The translations under genes were made by a program, and so were the position numbers. 64,000 nt of DNA from a virus. The stretch lies in the IMG/VR virus record IMGVR_UViG_3300048625_000299, positions 133,679 to 197,678 of that record; one strand, written 5' to 3'. The notes beneath the pieces are model-generated. The model saw only the letters and a list, made by a program, of their open reading frames with translations, was not told the origin of the DNA and searched no databases. Positions within the stretch are counted from its first letter, which is position 1. Each line of letters starts with the position of its first letter. This document shows, one piece after another, positions 6,590 through 12,698 of the stretch.

Positions 6590-6736
6590 ATGAAAACAAA
6601 CGAAGATGTCGTGCGTGCTGAGGATTGTTTCGGTAATTTGATGTCTGCTCTGTCAGATTTGGGATTAGACCATATTAATGATGTACTGCACGATTTGCGT
6701 GCACAGATGTTTGAAGAATTGGATATCGAAGATTAA
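6590..6736 (+). CDS. Small acidic early protein (48 aa)
   Basis: CAGGAGAATGTAAA precedes ATG 6590, the same leader as for 5750. The product is helical and acidic (MKTNEDVVRAEDC ... FEELDIED). It is followed 19 bases later by a strong intrinsic terminator, so it is a monocistronic unit. Function unknown. Confidence 0.65.
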   Translation: MKTNEDVVRAEDCFGNLMSALSDLGLDHINDVLHDLRAQMFEELDIED

Positions 6737-6755
6737 GATTTCACAACAGGACGAC

Positions 6756-6778
6756 AGGACACCGAAGTGTCCTTTTTT
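6756..6778 (+). terminator. Rho-independent terminator
   Basis: Perfect stem AGGACAC / GTGTCCT with a CGAA tetraloop, followed by TTTTTT. It ends the 6590 gene transcript. Confidence 0.9.
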
Positions 6779-6865
6779 GTGTTTGGGAGGTACACTTTTG
6801 TTTCCAGGATAGTTTGGAACTAGATTAGCCAACTCTGTTCCAATATCTGAACACAGACTAGCCCG

Positions 6866-6893
6866 TTGTCGGAATGTAAAAATCGTGTATAAT
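6866..6893 (+). promoter_or_regulatory. Sigma70-type promoter into element B
   Basis: TTGTCG, 16-bp spacer, TATAAT. It faces rightward into the second copy of the structured element, as at 5113-5140. Upstream, 6780-6860 holds further ACTTTTGTTTCC and TTAGCCAAC repeat words. Confidence 0.65.
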
Positions 6894-6978
6894 AAAGGGT
6901 GGGAAGATCCCAACGTTAGCCCCAAGTATTGTTTAGCCGCTCTCGACGTCCACCCCAGTCCTGCTTTCGAATGCCTCA
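6894..6978. ncRNA. Putative structured RNA, copy B (strand uncertain)
   Basis: Homologue of 5141-5230. Here the outer stem is a perfect GGGTGG/CCACCC and the inner hairpin GGGA-AGA-TCCC is one pair longer than in copy A, so stems are kept while sequence changes. Shared words include GTGGGAAGATCC, GCCGCTCTC, ACGTCCA and CCCCAGTC. Read on the minus strand there is a start-like GTG/ATG followed by a few conserved codons, but copy B then has an in-frame stop, arguing against a coding role. Confidence 0.5.
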
Positions 6979-7006
6979 ATTATACATCAGAATTTGATTT
7001 CGGCAA
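6979..7006 (-). promoter_or_regulatory. Leftward sigma70-type promoter facing element B
   Basis: On the minus strand: TTGCCG, 16-bp spacer, TATAAT. Spacing and position relative to the element match the leftward promoter at 5231-5258. Confidence 0.6.
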
Positions 7007-7054
7007 CAGCGTTTGGAATGTCCTTCTGATTTGTCCTGGTATTTGTTGCCCATG

Positions 7055-7082
7055 TTGTCCGAATGTGAATTTGTGCTATACT
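7055..7082 (+). promoter_or_regulatory. Sigma70-type promoter upstream of 7110
   Basis: TTGTCC, 16-bp spacer, TATACT, followed by GGGCGCATCACTTAACAGGAG. The leader resembles the ones at 7519 and 9260. No clear stem-loop is attached to this copy. Confidence 0.65.
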
Positions 7083-7109
7083 GGGCGCATCACTTAACAG
7101 GAGTCTATT

Positions 7110-7451
7110 ATGATTGAAATCGCACCAGCGCTCGCAACCGTTCACTCGGGAAATTTGCAAAAAGTTTTGTATGACAAACACCTAATCGCCGCGCTCGCCC
7201 GGCAATTGGTCGCGTCTTCTGCGGAGGGACATATCGAAATGATTTCCGATTTCCCCGGCGAATATAACACATTCGCGGACGTCGATAAAGTGATGCAATA
7301 TTCAAAAGACGCCGCTGCGGATATGTTTTCGGATTTTGTAACGGAATTCCGAGACGCCGTACACGCTGAAATCCAAAAAGTCAACATCGAAGTCCGTAAA
7401 GTGAATTTCACAAAAGAATTCGTCGATGATGTGTACGCCGTAATTACATAA
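7110..7451 (+). CDS. Early hypothetical protein (113 aa)
   Basis: AACAGGAG precedes ATG 7110. The protein is mainly helical: LIAALARQLVASSAEG, DAAADMFSDFVTEFRDAV and EFVDDVYAVIT form amphipathic helices. Codon usage is noticeably richer in CG-containing codons (gcg, ccg) than neighbouring genes, suggesting a different recent origin. No known family recognised. Confidence 0.7.
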   Translation: MIEIAPALATVHSGNLQKVLYDKHLIAALARQLVASSAEGHIEMISDFPGEYNTFADVDKVMQYSKDAAADMFSDFVTEFRDAVHAEIQKVNIEVRKVNFTKEFVDDVYAVIT

Positions 7452-7466
7452 AAGTCAACAGTTACT

Positions 7467-7524
7467 GAATGTCCTTCAAAATCAGAGGGACATTCGTTGA
7501 CTGAGATTTTAAATGTGTTACAAT
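7467..7524 (+). promoter_or_regulatory. Stem-loop/promoter cassette upstream of 7551
   Basis: Inverted repeat GAATGTCC (7467-7474) / GGACATTC (7488-7495) is followed by TTGACT (7497-7502), a 16-bp spacer and TACAAT (7519-7524). The leader CACATCACAACAAGGAG is shared with the 9260 cassette. Confidence 0.75.
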
Positions 7525-7550
7525 GGGCACATCACAACAAGGAGTGCTAA

Positions 7551-7640
7551 ATGGAAGATTCTGAATTGGAAGAGCTGATCGCTCTGTGCGAAGAATTTGA
7601 ATATCACAACAACCAGGAAAGTGAGTTTGACTATGCTTAA
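7551..7640 (+). CDS. Very small acidic early peptide (29 aa)
   Basis: A strong ribosome site (AAGGAG) and its own promoter precede ATG 7551. The 29-residue product is dominated by Glu (EDSELEELIALCEEFEY). The next gene starts inside its last codons, so it may be a leader peptide that couples translation of 7633, or a functional micro-protein. Confidence 0.55.
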   Translation: MEDSELEELIALCEEFEYHNNQESEFDYA

Positions 7641-7836
7641 GGTCGGAGAACGCGTACAAGTGGAGAATCTGGAAGGCGTGCACACAATCGTCGGCCACGG
7701 ATTCTATGAGCAAGAGCATTTTGCAACAACTTCCCCAGCATACATCATTCGGATGGATAAGGGGCAGTGGACGGAAGACCACAATGCATTCATCAACGTG
7801 ATCGTTGTCCACCCTGATAATGTGACGGAGGTTTGA
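7633..7836 (+). CDS. Early hypothetical protein, SH3-like strand pattern (67 aa)
   Basis: ATG 7633 overlaps the end of the 29-aa gene; upstream in-frame ATG 7597 lies fully inside it and is less likely. The N-terminus MLKVGERVQVENLEGVHTIV shows the 'G-x-x-V-x-V' pattern of small beta-barrel folds (compare the 12698 gene, VGDKVMID). No specific family assigned. Confidence 0.6.
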   Translation: MLKVGERVQVENLEGVHTIVGHGFYEQEHFATTSPAYIIRMDKGQWTEDHNAFINVIVVHPDNVTEV

Positions 7837-7837
7837 G

Positions 7838-7975
7838 ATGTTTGACAATCCGTACAAACACCCACATGGAACGATTTGCGTTGTGCGAGAGGTTCATGGA
7901 AAGCCAATTGCGCTCAGGGTACTCCCTCAAGAGTATGGAACGAATTGGCCTGGTTGTTTCACCCTGCTTTTCTAA
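7838..7975 (+). CDS. Small hypothetical protein (45 aa)
   Basis: ATG 7838 starts two bases after the upstream TGA, with GGAGG just before it. The product starts MFDNPYKHPHGTICVV and ends in a hydrophobic CFTLLF. Third gene of the 7551-7975 unit. No family recognised. Confidence 0.5.
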   Translation: MFDNPYKHPHGTICVVREVHGKPIALRVLPQEYGTNWPGCFTLLF

Positions 7976-8011
7976 GAAAAGTCAACAGCCAAAATAATGA
8001 GCTTACAGAGC

Positions 8012-8062
8012 AGTTGGGTATTCGAAAAAGTTGTTGCCCAACTCTCAAATTGCACAGATAAT
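8012..8062 (+). promoter_or_regulatory. Stem-loop/promoter cassette upstream of 8088
   Basis: AGTTGGG (8012-8018) / CCCAACT (8037-8043) overlaps the -35 TTGCCC (8034-8039). A 17-bp spacer leads to GATAAT (8057-8062). The leader GATAATTGAGTCATCA is shared with the cassettes at 9470 and, nearly, 9977 and 10772. Confidence 0.75.
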
Positions 8063-8087
8063 TGAGTCATCACAAACAAAGGAGTAT

Positions 8088-8312
8088 ATGATGACAGTAG
8101 CAGAATTGATTGAGCAGTTGAAAGAGATGAACCAAGACGCTGAAGTGCATTTTGCACATGGCAGCGGAGATCATTGGCGCACAGTCGTGGCTCCCAAGGT
8201 CGACATGGTTTCTGAGGGGTATGTCAAGTACAGCGAATACCACCGGATGGACAAGATCGATGACGGCGACGAAATCGATGAGTCTGCACGGGAAGTCGTA
8301 ATCTTGGAATAA
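8088..8312 (+). CDS. Small early protein related to the 2211 gene (74 aa)
   Basis: AAAGGAGTAT precedes tandem ATGs at 8088 and 8091. It begins MMTVAELIEQLKEMNQDAEV and continues HFAHGSGDHW, matching the layout of the 2211 product (LENLTKL...EVFYVHGASGD). The family is common in phages and unassigned. The C-terminal half is acidic (DKIDDGDEIDES). Confidence 0.7.
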   Translation: MMTVAELIEQLKEMNQDAEVHFAHGSGDHWRTVVAPKVDMVSEGYVKYSEYHRMDKIDDGDEIDESAREVVILE

Positions 8313-8323
8313 CAGTCTCTTTT

Positions 8324-8375
8324 AGTTGGGTATTCGGGTGTAACCGTTGACCGATTGCCCAACTGAGATGAGAAT
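8324..8375 (+). promoter_or_regulatory. Stem-loop/promoter cassette upstream of 8403
   Basis: AGTTGGG (8324-8330) / CCCAACT (8358-8364) enclose the -35 TTGACC (8347-8352). A 17-bp spacer leads to GAGAAT (8370-8375), a weaker -10 than in the other cassettes. Confidence 0.6.
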
Positions 8376-8402
8376 TGAGACATCCAAACAAAGGAGTGAA
8401 AC

Positions 8403-8720
8403 ATGATCAACATGGACGAATTCGAAGCGCTGCTAAACGAGAATAAGGAAATCACTGTTCTCGGCCGCAAGTTCGGGCAAGGGACTATCTTGCGCAAGTG
8501 CGACCCAGTTGCATTCCACGTCGAATATCACACCTACTGTGCTGCAGTAGAAGATGCGATTGAAGAAGAGTTGGAGGCTGATCGTTTTGATGAGGCATTG
8601 AAGCTGCTCAACGGCTATGTCGCTGACGGCGTCGAATTCCCTGATGCATTCTTCAAAGTGACATCTCGTTTTCCTACCATAGAACAGGAGGAATTGCAAC
8701 TGGCATATGATTCACAATAA
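8403..8720 (+). CDS. Early hypothetical protein (105 aa)
   Basis: GGAGTGAAAC precedes ATG 8403. It is acidic and mainly helical in the centre (AAVEDAIEEELEADRFDEAL), with a short beta start (ITVLGRKFGQGTILRK). No family recognised. A promoter cassette precedes it and another lies directly after its stop. Confidence 0.65.
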   Translation: MINMDEFEALLNENKEITVLGRKFGQGTILRKCDPVAFHVEYHTYCAAVEDAIEEELEADRFDEALKLLNGYVADGVEFPDAFFKVTSRFPTIEQEELQLAYDSQ

Positions 8721-8734
8721 TTTGACCAAACCTG

Positions 8735-8763
8735 TTGCCCAATAGGGCAATCTCACAGACAAT
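8735..8763 (+). promoter_or_regulatory. Stem-loop/promoter cassette upstream of 8810
   Basis: TTGCCC-AATA-GGGCAA is a tight hairpin whose left arm is the -35 itself (8735-8740). A 17-bp spacer leads to GACAAT (8758-8763). Compressed version of the cassette. Confidence 0.65.
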
Positions 8764-8809
8764 TGAATTTCACAAGTTTTTAATAGTGTTCAACCTCAAG
8801 GAGAAAACC

Positions 8810-9193
8810 ATGAACGCAACTACCAAAGCCACCATCGCCCAAGCAACCGTGAAAGCTGCTGCAGCACCGAAAGCCGTCAAAGCGAAAGCTGAGAAGGTCG
8901 CTCAAGTGATCGTCGCAAAAGCTGCTGAGACTGCAAAAGCGAAAGTCGCAGCGAAGCCAAAGGCCCCTGCTAAAGTGAAAGCAGAAGCCCCAGCAAAAGT
9001 TGAGAAGGTCGTCAAAGCTAAACCTGCTGTGAAAGCTGAAGTGACGAAGAAGGTGTCTAAGAAGGCACAAGCTCTGGAAATCATCTTGAAGAATCCAGAA
9101 GCTGGTCGTCAGAAGATCCTTGCGATGTTCCAATCTAAGCTGAGCATGTCTGCAGCACAAGCAAACACGTATTACTACTTGGTCAAGGCCTAA
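8810..9193 (+). CDS. Histone H1-like Ala/Lys-rich protein with C-terminal module
   Basis: 127 aa; AAGGAGAAAACC precedes ATG 8810. Residues about 1-85 are almost only Ala, Lys, Val and Pro (KAKAEKVAQ, KPKAPAKVKAEAP), the composition of bacterial H1-like nucleoid proteins, and likely bind DNA through charge. The last 40 residues form a compact module with FQSKLSMSAAQANTYYYLVK, recurring in the 11053 gene as FQSELSMSVAGATTYFYNAK. That module is common in large phages. Possible role: coating or reorganising host or phage DNA early in infection (inferred). Confidence 0.75.
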   Translation: MNATTKATIAQATVKAAAAPKAVKAKAEKVAQVIVAKAAETAKAKVAAKPKAPAKVKAEAPAKVEKVVKAKPAVKAEVTKKVSKKAQALEIILKNPEAGRQKILAMFQSKLSMSAAQANTYYYLVKA

Positions 9194-9209
9194 AAGTCAA
9201 CGGTTGCTG

Positions 9210-9265
9210 AATACCCTTCTTAATTGAGGGGTATTTGTTGACTGAGACTCAATCTGTGCTATAAT
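9210..9265 (+). promoter_or_regulatory. Stem-loop/promoter cassette upstream of 9293
   Basis: AATACCC (9210-9216) / GGGTATT (9229-9235), then TTGACT (9238-9243), a 16-bp spacer and a perfect TATAAT (9260-9265). Confidence 0.75.
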
Positions 9266-9292
9266 CGGCACATCGACAACTAGGAGAAACGC

Positions 9293-9445
9293 ATGTATAA
9301 TCCACTCGATCTTTTCACAGCACGTCAACTGATGCCCCAGCAAGTCAATGCCGCCATGGCTGCTGCAGAACTCAAAGTCCGTGCTCAGACAGTTCAATCT
9401 GTGATGCACGAAGCCAAATTGCCTGATCTTCCCTGCGAAGAATAA
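9293..9445 (+). CDS. Small helical early protein (50 aa)
   Basis: TAGGAGAAACGC precedes ATG 9293. The product starts MYNPLDLFTARQLMPQQ and has an Ala-rich helix (NAAMAAAELKVRAQTVQS). It resembles small phage proteins with an 'NPL-x-F' start, but I cannot name a family. Monocistronic behind its own promoter. Confidence 0.6.
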   Translation: MYNPLDLFTARQLMPQQVNAAMAAAELKVRAQTVQSVMHEAKLPDLPCEE

Positions 9446-9469
9446 CCTTACAATCTGGTAAGGTACTCG

Positions 9470-9498
9470 TTGCCCAGTTGTGAGATTGGGCAGATAAT
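9470..9498 (+). promoter_or_regulatory. Early promoter cassette upstream of 9531
   Basis: TTGCCC (9470-9475), 17-bp spacer, GATAAT (9493-9498). The spacer contains TTGGG, which can pair with the CCCA of the -35 region, so here the hairpin is displaced downstream. Upstream CTTACAATCTGGTAAG can form a small extra hairpin. Confidence 0.6.
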
Positions 9499-9530
9499 TG
9501 AGTCATCATTCAACAACAGGAGAAACTGAA

Positions 9531-9965
9531 ATGATGCAAGCAGGCAAATACTATGTGGGCGACCTCTGCTACGTAATGACCGACGCAGAATGGGAACAGT
9601 TCTGTGATATCACGATCGATGGCATGAAGTGCAAAGACGGTGAGTTTGAACTGCCTGATGGCCGCAAGTTCGCAACCTATGGAACGTACTGGGGCGATGG
9701 CTGCTATTTCGATCAATATGGCAACGAATATACCGTAGACGCAGGTTTGATCGGCTGTATTCGTGTAGAAGACATTCGTGCACAGAAGTATGAGAACATC
9801 GAAGAGCTTGGCGCAATCCACGAATTCCAAACTGATTTCGTAACAGGTGGTGGACGTGCTGATTGTGGCCGCGGCGGCAAGTGGAACGGGACAATCCAAT
9901 TTGGCCGCATTGCGATCGAGACAAATCCCGTAGACGAAGATGATGAGGATGACAACGATTATTGA
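9531..9965 (+). CDS. Conserved phage early protein, GKYYVGDLCYV type (144 aa)
   Basis: AACAGGAGAAACTGAA precedes ATG 9531. The N-terminus QAGKYYVGDLCYVMTDAEW is a phrase repeatedly found in uncharacterised proteins of large T4-like and jumbo phages, followed by a beta-rich body (FATYGTYWGDGCYFDQYG) and a very acidic tail (VDEDDEDDNDY). Biochemical role unknown. It may act in the cytoplasm early in infection. Confidence 0.75.
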   Translation: MMQAGKYYVGDLCYVMTDAEWEQFCDITIDGMKCKDGEFELPDGRKFATYGTYWGDGCYFDQYGNEYTVDAGLIGCIRVEDIRAQKYENIEELGAIHEFQTDFVTGGGRADCGRGGKWNGTIQFGRIAIETNPVDEDDEDDNDY

Positions 9966-9976
9966 TTGAGCTTACG

Positions 9977-10022
9977 ATCTGGTCAGGTATTGCTTGACCA
10001 GATTTCCAATCTCACAGATAAT
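9977..10022 (+). promoter_or_regulatory. Stem-loop/promoter cassette upstream of 10050
   Basis: Perfect 9-bp stem ATCTGGTCA (9977-9985) / TGACCAGAT (9995-10003) overlaps the -35 TTGACC (9994-9999). A 17-bp spacer leads to GATAAT (10017-10022). Confidence 0.75.
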
Positions 10023-10049
10023 TGACTCATCAACAACAGGAGAAGTGAA

Positions 10050-10412
10050 ATGTCAACACGCTGCATCATCGGTTATTCGGACGGTAAGATCCACGGCATG
10101 TACAGCCACTATGATGGCTACCCTGAACATGTCGGTAAGATCCTTGTACAACACCACAACAGTTTCGCTGCGATGGAAGAGATCCTCGAAGGTGGTCAAA
10201 TCCGCAGCTTCGATCATGATGGCACAATCTGTCGCTTTGGACATGGTCCTATCGAAGGCGCTGAGACATTCGACAACGTCAAAGAAGTGTTGTCTAGTGG
10301 CTTTGATTATGTCTATCTGTGGTCAGATGATGGCTGTTGGAAATGTTGGGGCAAAGAACGTGGCGTAGTGAAGGAATTTGATATTCCTGGTAATCGTCCG
10401 TGGGAAGCATGA
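10050..10412 (+). CDS. Conserved phage early protein, STRC-IG-YPEHVG type (120 aa)
   Basis: CAACAGGAGAAGTGAA precedes ATG 10050. It begins MSTRCIIGYSDGKIHGMYSH and continues YDGYPEHVGKIL, a signature of a family found in many phages and some bacterial mobile regions ('MSTR-x-x-I-G ... H-x-D-G-Y-P-x-x-V-G'). Several tryptophans lie near the end (YLWSDDGCWKCWGKERG). Function is not established. Its stop overlaps the next start. Confidence 0.75.
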   Translation: MSTRCIIGYSDGKIHGMYSHYDGYPEHVGKILVQHHNSFAAMEEILEGGQIRSFDHDGTICRFGHGPIEGAETFDNVKEVLSSGFDYVYLWSDDGCWKCWGKERGVVKEFDIPGNRPWEA

Positions 10413-10744
10413 AAGATCTATTTGATTCCAACGCTGTCTATTTTATCGCATATTTTGTGGTGATGGCAGCGTTTGGACAATACATGATTCTGCGTAAGAT
10501 TGCGGACTTCATTGACAACGTGAAGACTGCATTCACCAGAGCGAAGAAGGTAGTCAGGCAGAGACAACGAGCAACGGATGTCGAAGTGAAGGCAACTGAG
10601 CTTGTCGTGCAGCCTGATATCAAATTCAAAGTCAACCAGAAGGAATGTGAAAAGCAATTGAACTACATCAGGCAGCAAAGAGCTGTAGATGCAGGGATGC
10701 ATGATTTGACATCGAAATTCCATAGGAAGTCAACAGTCAAATAA
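10409..10744 (+). CDS. Membrane-anchored basic protein (111 aa)
   Basis: ATG 10409 overlaps the previous TGA (ATGA). One hydrophobic span near the N-terminus (FIAYFVVMAAFGQYMIL) is followed by a long basic cytoplasmic-like segment (RAKKVVRQRQRATD) and a helical C-terminus. The topology suggests a host inner-membrane protein with a charged tail. No family recognised. Confidence 0.65.
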   Translation: MKDLFDSNAVYFIAYFVVMAAFGQYMILRKIADFIDNVKTAFTRAKKVVRQRQRATDVEVKATELVVQPDIKFKVNQKECEKQLNYIRQQRAVDAGMHDLTSKFHRKSTVK

Positions 10745-10771
10745 TGTCCTTCAAGTCTGTATGGATATCGG

Positions 10772-10800
10772 TTGTCGAGTTGGTCTTTTGGACAGATAAT
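10772..10800 (+). promoter_or_regulatory. Early promoter upstream of 10826
   Basis: TTGTCG (10772-10777), 17-bp spacer, GATAAT (10795-10800). The leader AGAGTCATCACAAACAAAGGAGTAT matches the one before 8088. The stem is degenerate in this copy. Confidence 0.65.
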
Positions 10801-10825
10801 AGAGTCATCACAAACAAAGGAGTAT

Positions 10826-11050
10826 ATGATGAACTATCAAGAACACGCAGCAGTCGCAGTCACATCAGTCTACGAAGCAGTGACAGATGTCCAAGTCGCA
10901 AATACAGCTCATATGTACGCAGGGACTTTGTTTGTTGCATGCACGCCACGTGATGCAGCGAAGATTGAGACCACGCTGATTGAGAATCTCAACTGCGGAG
11001 TGATTGTCAGCCGAGTTGGTCCTGAGTTCGCATTCGATTTCACAGTATAA
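10826..11050 (+). CDS. Small early hypothetical protein (74 aa)
   Basis: AAAGGAGTAT precedes tandem ATGs. Mixed alpha/beta sequence: SVYEAVTDVQVANTA, then TLFVACTPRDAAKIETTL, then a strand pair (CGVIVSRVGPEFAFDF). It resembles a small ferredoxin-like beta-alpha-beta layout but has no diagnostic motif. The next gene starts three bases after its stop. Confidence 0.6.
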   Translation: MMNYQEHAAVAVTSVYEAVTDVQVANTAHMYAGTLFVACTPRDAAKIETTLIENLNCGVIVSRVGPEFAFDFTV

Positions 11051-11052
11051 TC

Positions 11053-11457
11053 ATGGGCAAGAAGCACATCGAAAACCCAACACAACTGGACGAGGGCGCA
11101 AAGCGCCTCGCTCATTACAACGAATGGTTGCTTGATCCCAACCGACCATTCGGAACAATCTACCCCGGCTATCAAACATCCACCAAACCTACCAAAGGAA
11201 AGAAAATGCCCTCAACAGTAATCGCAGACATGACCAAGGTGTTGACCAAAGAGAAAAAGGTCGCTATCAAGCCAGCAAAGAAGGCTGCTCGTGTATCCGA
11301 TGGTCCTCGTGCAGGCAGCAAGTCCGAACTTGCTGTGGAGATCTATAAGCGTCTGAAGGGCGACAAGGCATCTGTCATTGCAGCGTTCCAGTCTGAGCTC
11401 AGCATGTCTGTTGCAGGGGCAACGACTTACTTCTACAACGCTAAGAAGGCTGCATGA
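11053..11457 (+). CDS. Lys/Ala-rich protein with FQS-LSMS C-terminal module (134 aa)
   Basis: ATG 11053 lies just after the upstream stop, but a second in-frame ATG at 11206 has a better ribosome site (AAAGGAAAGAAAATG), so a shorter form of 83 aa is possible. The basic linker (KKVAIKPAKKAARV) precedes a C-terminal module with FQSELSMSVAGATTYFYNAK, homologous to the end of the 8810 product. Likely a DNA- or nucleic-acid-associated protein (inferred from charge and the shared module). Confidence 0.7.
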   Translation: MGKKHIENPTQLDEGAKRLAHYNEWLLDPNRPFGTIYPGYQTSTKPTKGKKMPSTVIADMTKVLTKEKKVAIKPAKKAARVSDGPRAGSKSELAVEIYKRLKGDKASVIAAFQSELSMSVAGATTYFYNAKKAA

Positions 11458-11648
11458 TGGACATCGCCACCAGCAACTACATTGATCAGCAGTTGTTCCA
11501 GGTGGCGCCACTGCCCCTGCAGGACGAGCACTACCCGCACGGATTCGATCTCCAGATCAGGACAGAGGGACGCAAGACGAACTACCTGAAGGTGACACCT
11601 GCTCAGATGAAGAAGATCGAAGACGTTCTAAGGGGCATCGGCTGTTGA
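11454..11648 (+). CDS. Small hypothetical protein (64 aa)
   Basis: ATG 11454 overlaps the upstream TGA (ATGATGG). The product begins MMDIATSNYIDQQLFQ and ends in a helix (TPAQMKKIEDVLRGIG). The -35 of the next promoter overlaps its stop codon. No family recognised. Confidence 0.6.
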   Translation: MMDIATSNYIDQQLFQVAPLPLQDEHYPHGFDLQIRTEGRKTNYLKVTPAQMKKIEDVLRGIGC

Positions 11649-11673
11649 CCCAAGTACGCAGAGTGTGTATAGT
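11645..11673 (+). promoter_or_regulatory. Sigma70-type promoter for the 11.7 kb RNA
   Basis: TTGACC overlapping a stop codon, 17-bp spacer, TATAGT. Transcription would begin just before the stem-loop at 11681. Confidence 0.65.
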
Positions 11674-11674
11674 C

Positions 11675-11752
11675 AGCTTTGTGCTGGATGATATAGGATT
11701 CTATTAAGCGACGCACTGCGTTCATCTGGATCTCAATGCGTCCAGCACCCCC
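11675..11752 (+). ncRNA. Putative small structured RNA (about 75 nt)
   Basis: Directly after the promoter at 11645, a perfect 8-bp stem GTGCTGGA (11681-11688) / TCCAGCAC (11741-11748) closes a 52-base interior. Inside it, ACGCA and TGCGT can pair alternatively. The size and terminal stem recall a tRNA, but there is no T-arm, so it is not one. No reading frame of note is present. Confidence 0.45.
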
Positions 11753-11768
11753 GTCAACTTAAACTAGT

Positions 11769-11963
11769 ATGGAGTGCATTGTGCAACATAACCCAATCCC
11801 TCGCAGCCCATTGTTTGCAACGCCTGTTGACCAGCAGTCGCTCGACGCATACATTCAGCGACTGCCAAAGAGTGACCAAGCGATGGCCTACACGGTGTCA
11901 ATGATGACATTCAATTTAGCACACAAGCTAGTCAATGATGAGATGGCACTGGAAACAAACTAG
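11769..11963 (+). CDS. Small hypothetical protein (64 aa)
   Basis: ATG 11769 lies just after an ACTTAAACTAGTATGG repeat word; no strong ribosome site is visible. The product starts MECIVQHNPIPRSP and is helical in its second half (MAYTVSMMTFNLAHKLVND). It could be translated from the same transcript as the 11.7 kb RNA. No family recognised. Confidence 0.45.
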   Translation: MECIVQHNPIPRSPLFATPVDQQSLDAYIQRLPKSDQAMAYTVSMMTFNLAHKLVNDEMALETN

Positions 11964-12071
11964 CCACTAGCTGACAGAGCAGCCCTCCCAAGGCCGGAAA
12001 CAAAATAGCCCATGGGGGGTGTTTTGGAAACGCAAGTACTATACGTGCGGAGGGTATTAGAAAGTCCCGGG

Positions 12072-12325
12072 GAATCTCTATTCCAATCCGGTTTCTAATA
12101 GAGTCGTTTTCTAAAAATTTTTGTGCGGGAAACGTGCTGAAAAAGGTCTCCCCATATTTCTGGGGATATCATCATAGAAACATTCGATAGTTGCACCAAA
12201 AACTATCCGGATTCCAGATAAAGTTGATCTCAAAAATTTTTCCGCAGAAAATCTCAATTCAAATCCGGTTTCTAGGAAAGCGGATGTCTAAAAATTTTTT
12301 GCGGAAAAACGCGCTAAAAAGGGTC
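12072..12325 (+). repeat. 77-bp imperfect direct repeat, two copies
   Basis: Copies at 12072-12148 and 12249-12325 have equal length and the same order of words: AATCTC...TTC.AATCCGGTTTCTA, then TCTAAAAATTTTT, then GCGGRAAA and GCT.AAAAAGG. A partial third TCTCAAAAATTTTTCCGCAGAAA lies between them at about 12230. A CCCC..GGGG hairpin (12150-12167) also sits between. The second copy abuts the gene at 12330, so it may be its promoter/leader. 11964-12071 before it carries AAATAGCCCATGG words and no gene. Confidence 0.65.
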
Positions 12326-12329
12326 GTTT

Positions 12330-12698
12330 ATGAGTTGTAATGGATATGTGTCACTTCCTGCATTCAAGGTGCGTGATGCATGTAATGCATATTTGCAGAG
12401 GCGTGAAGATCGGATTCTGCGTGAGCGGGAACCCATCATTCAATCATTCAGTCAGCCAAGGTTTTTCGGTCTTTTGCGTCCGCGTACAAGAGAAGAGGCT
12501 ATCAGAGCTGCTAAGGCGGACGGGTTCATTTCTGATTATGATGAAATCTGGATGCGCGGTCGCTACTATGCTGTTCGTGTAGAAGAAGTGCTGCACATGG
12601 CTAAAGTTGCTGTTGATAATCGAGTTGAGTTTGTTCAGGTGTCTTCTGAGGTACTTGAAAGCATTGGTAATGATTTGATGAAGAAGGGAAATCAATAA
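12330..12698 (+). CDS. Hypothetical protein (122 aa)
   Basis: First gene after the repeat region. The protein is charged and helical (YLQRREDRILREREP; TREEAIRAAKADGF), with a central short WMRGRYYAVRVEEVLHM. No known domain. Its TAATG junction couples it to the next gene. Confidence 0.65.
   Translation: MSCNGYVSLPAFKVRDACNAYLQRREDRILREREPIIQSFSQPRFFGLLRPRTREEAIRAAKADGFISDYDEIWMRGRYYAVRVEEVLHMAKVAVDNRVEFVQVSSEVLESIGNDLMKKGNQ

Noticed and set aside
7462-7857. Minus-strand 131-aa open frame
   Set aside because: It lies antisense to three plus-strand genes that have a promoter, ribosome sites and overlaps; no ribosome site of its own is seen.
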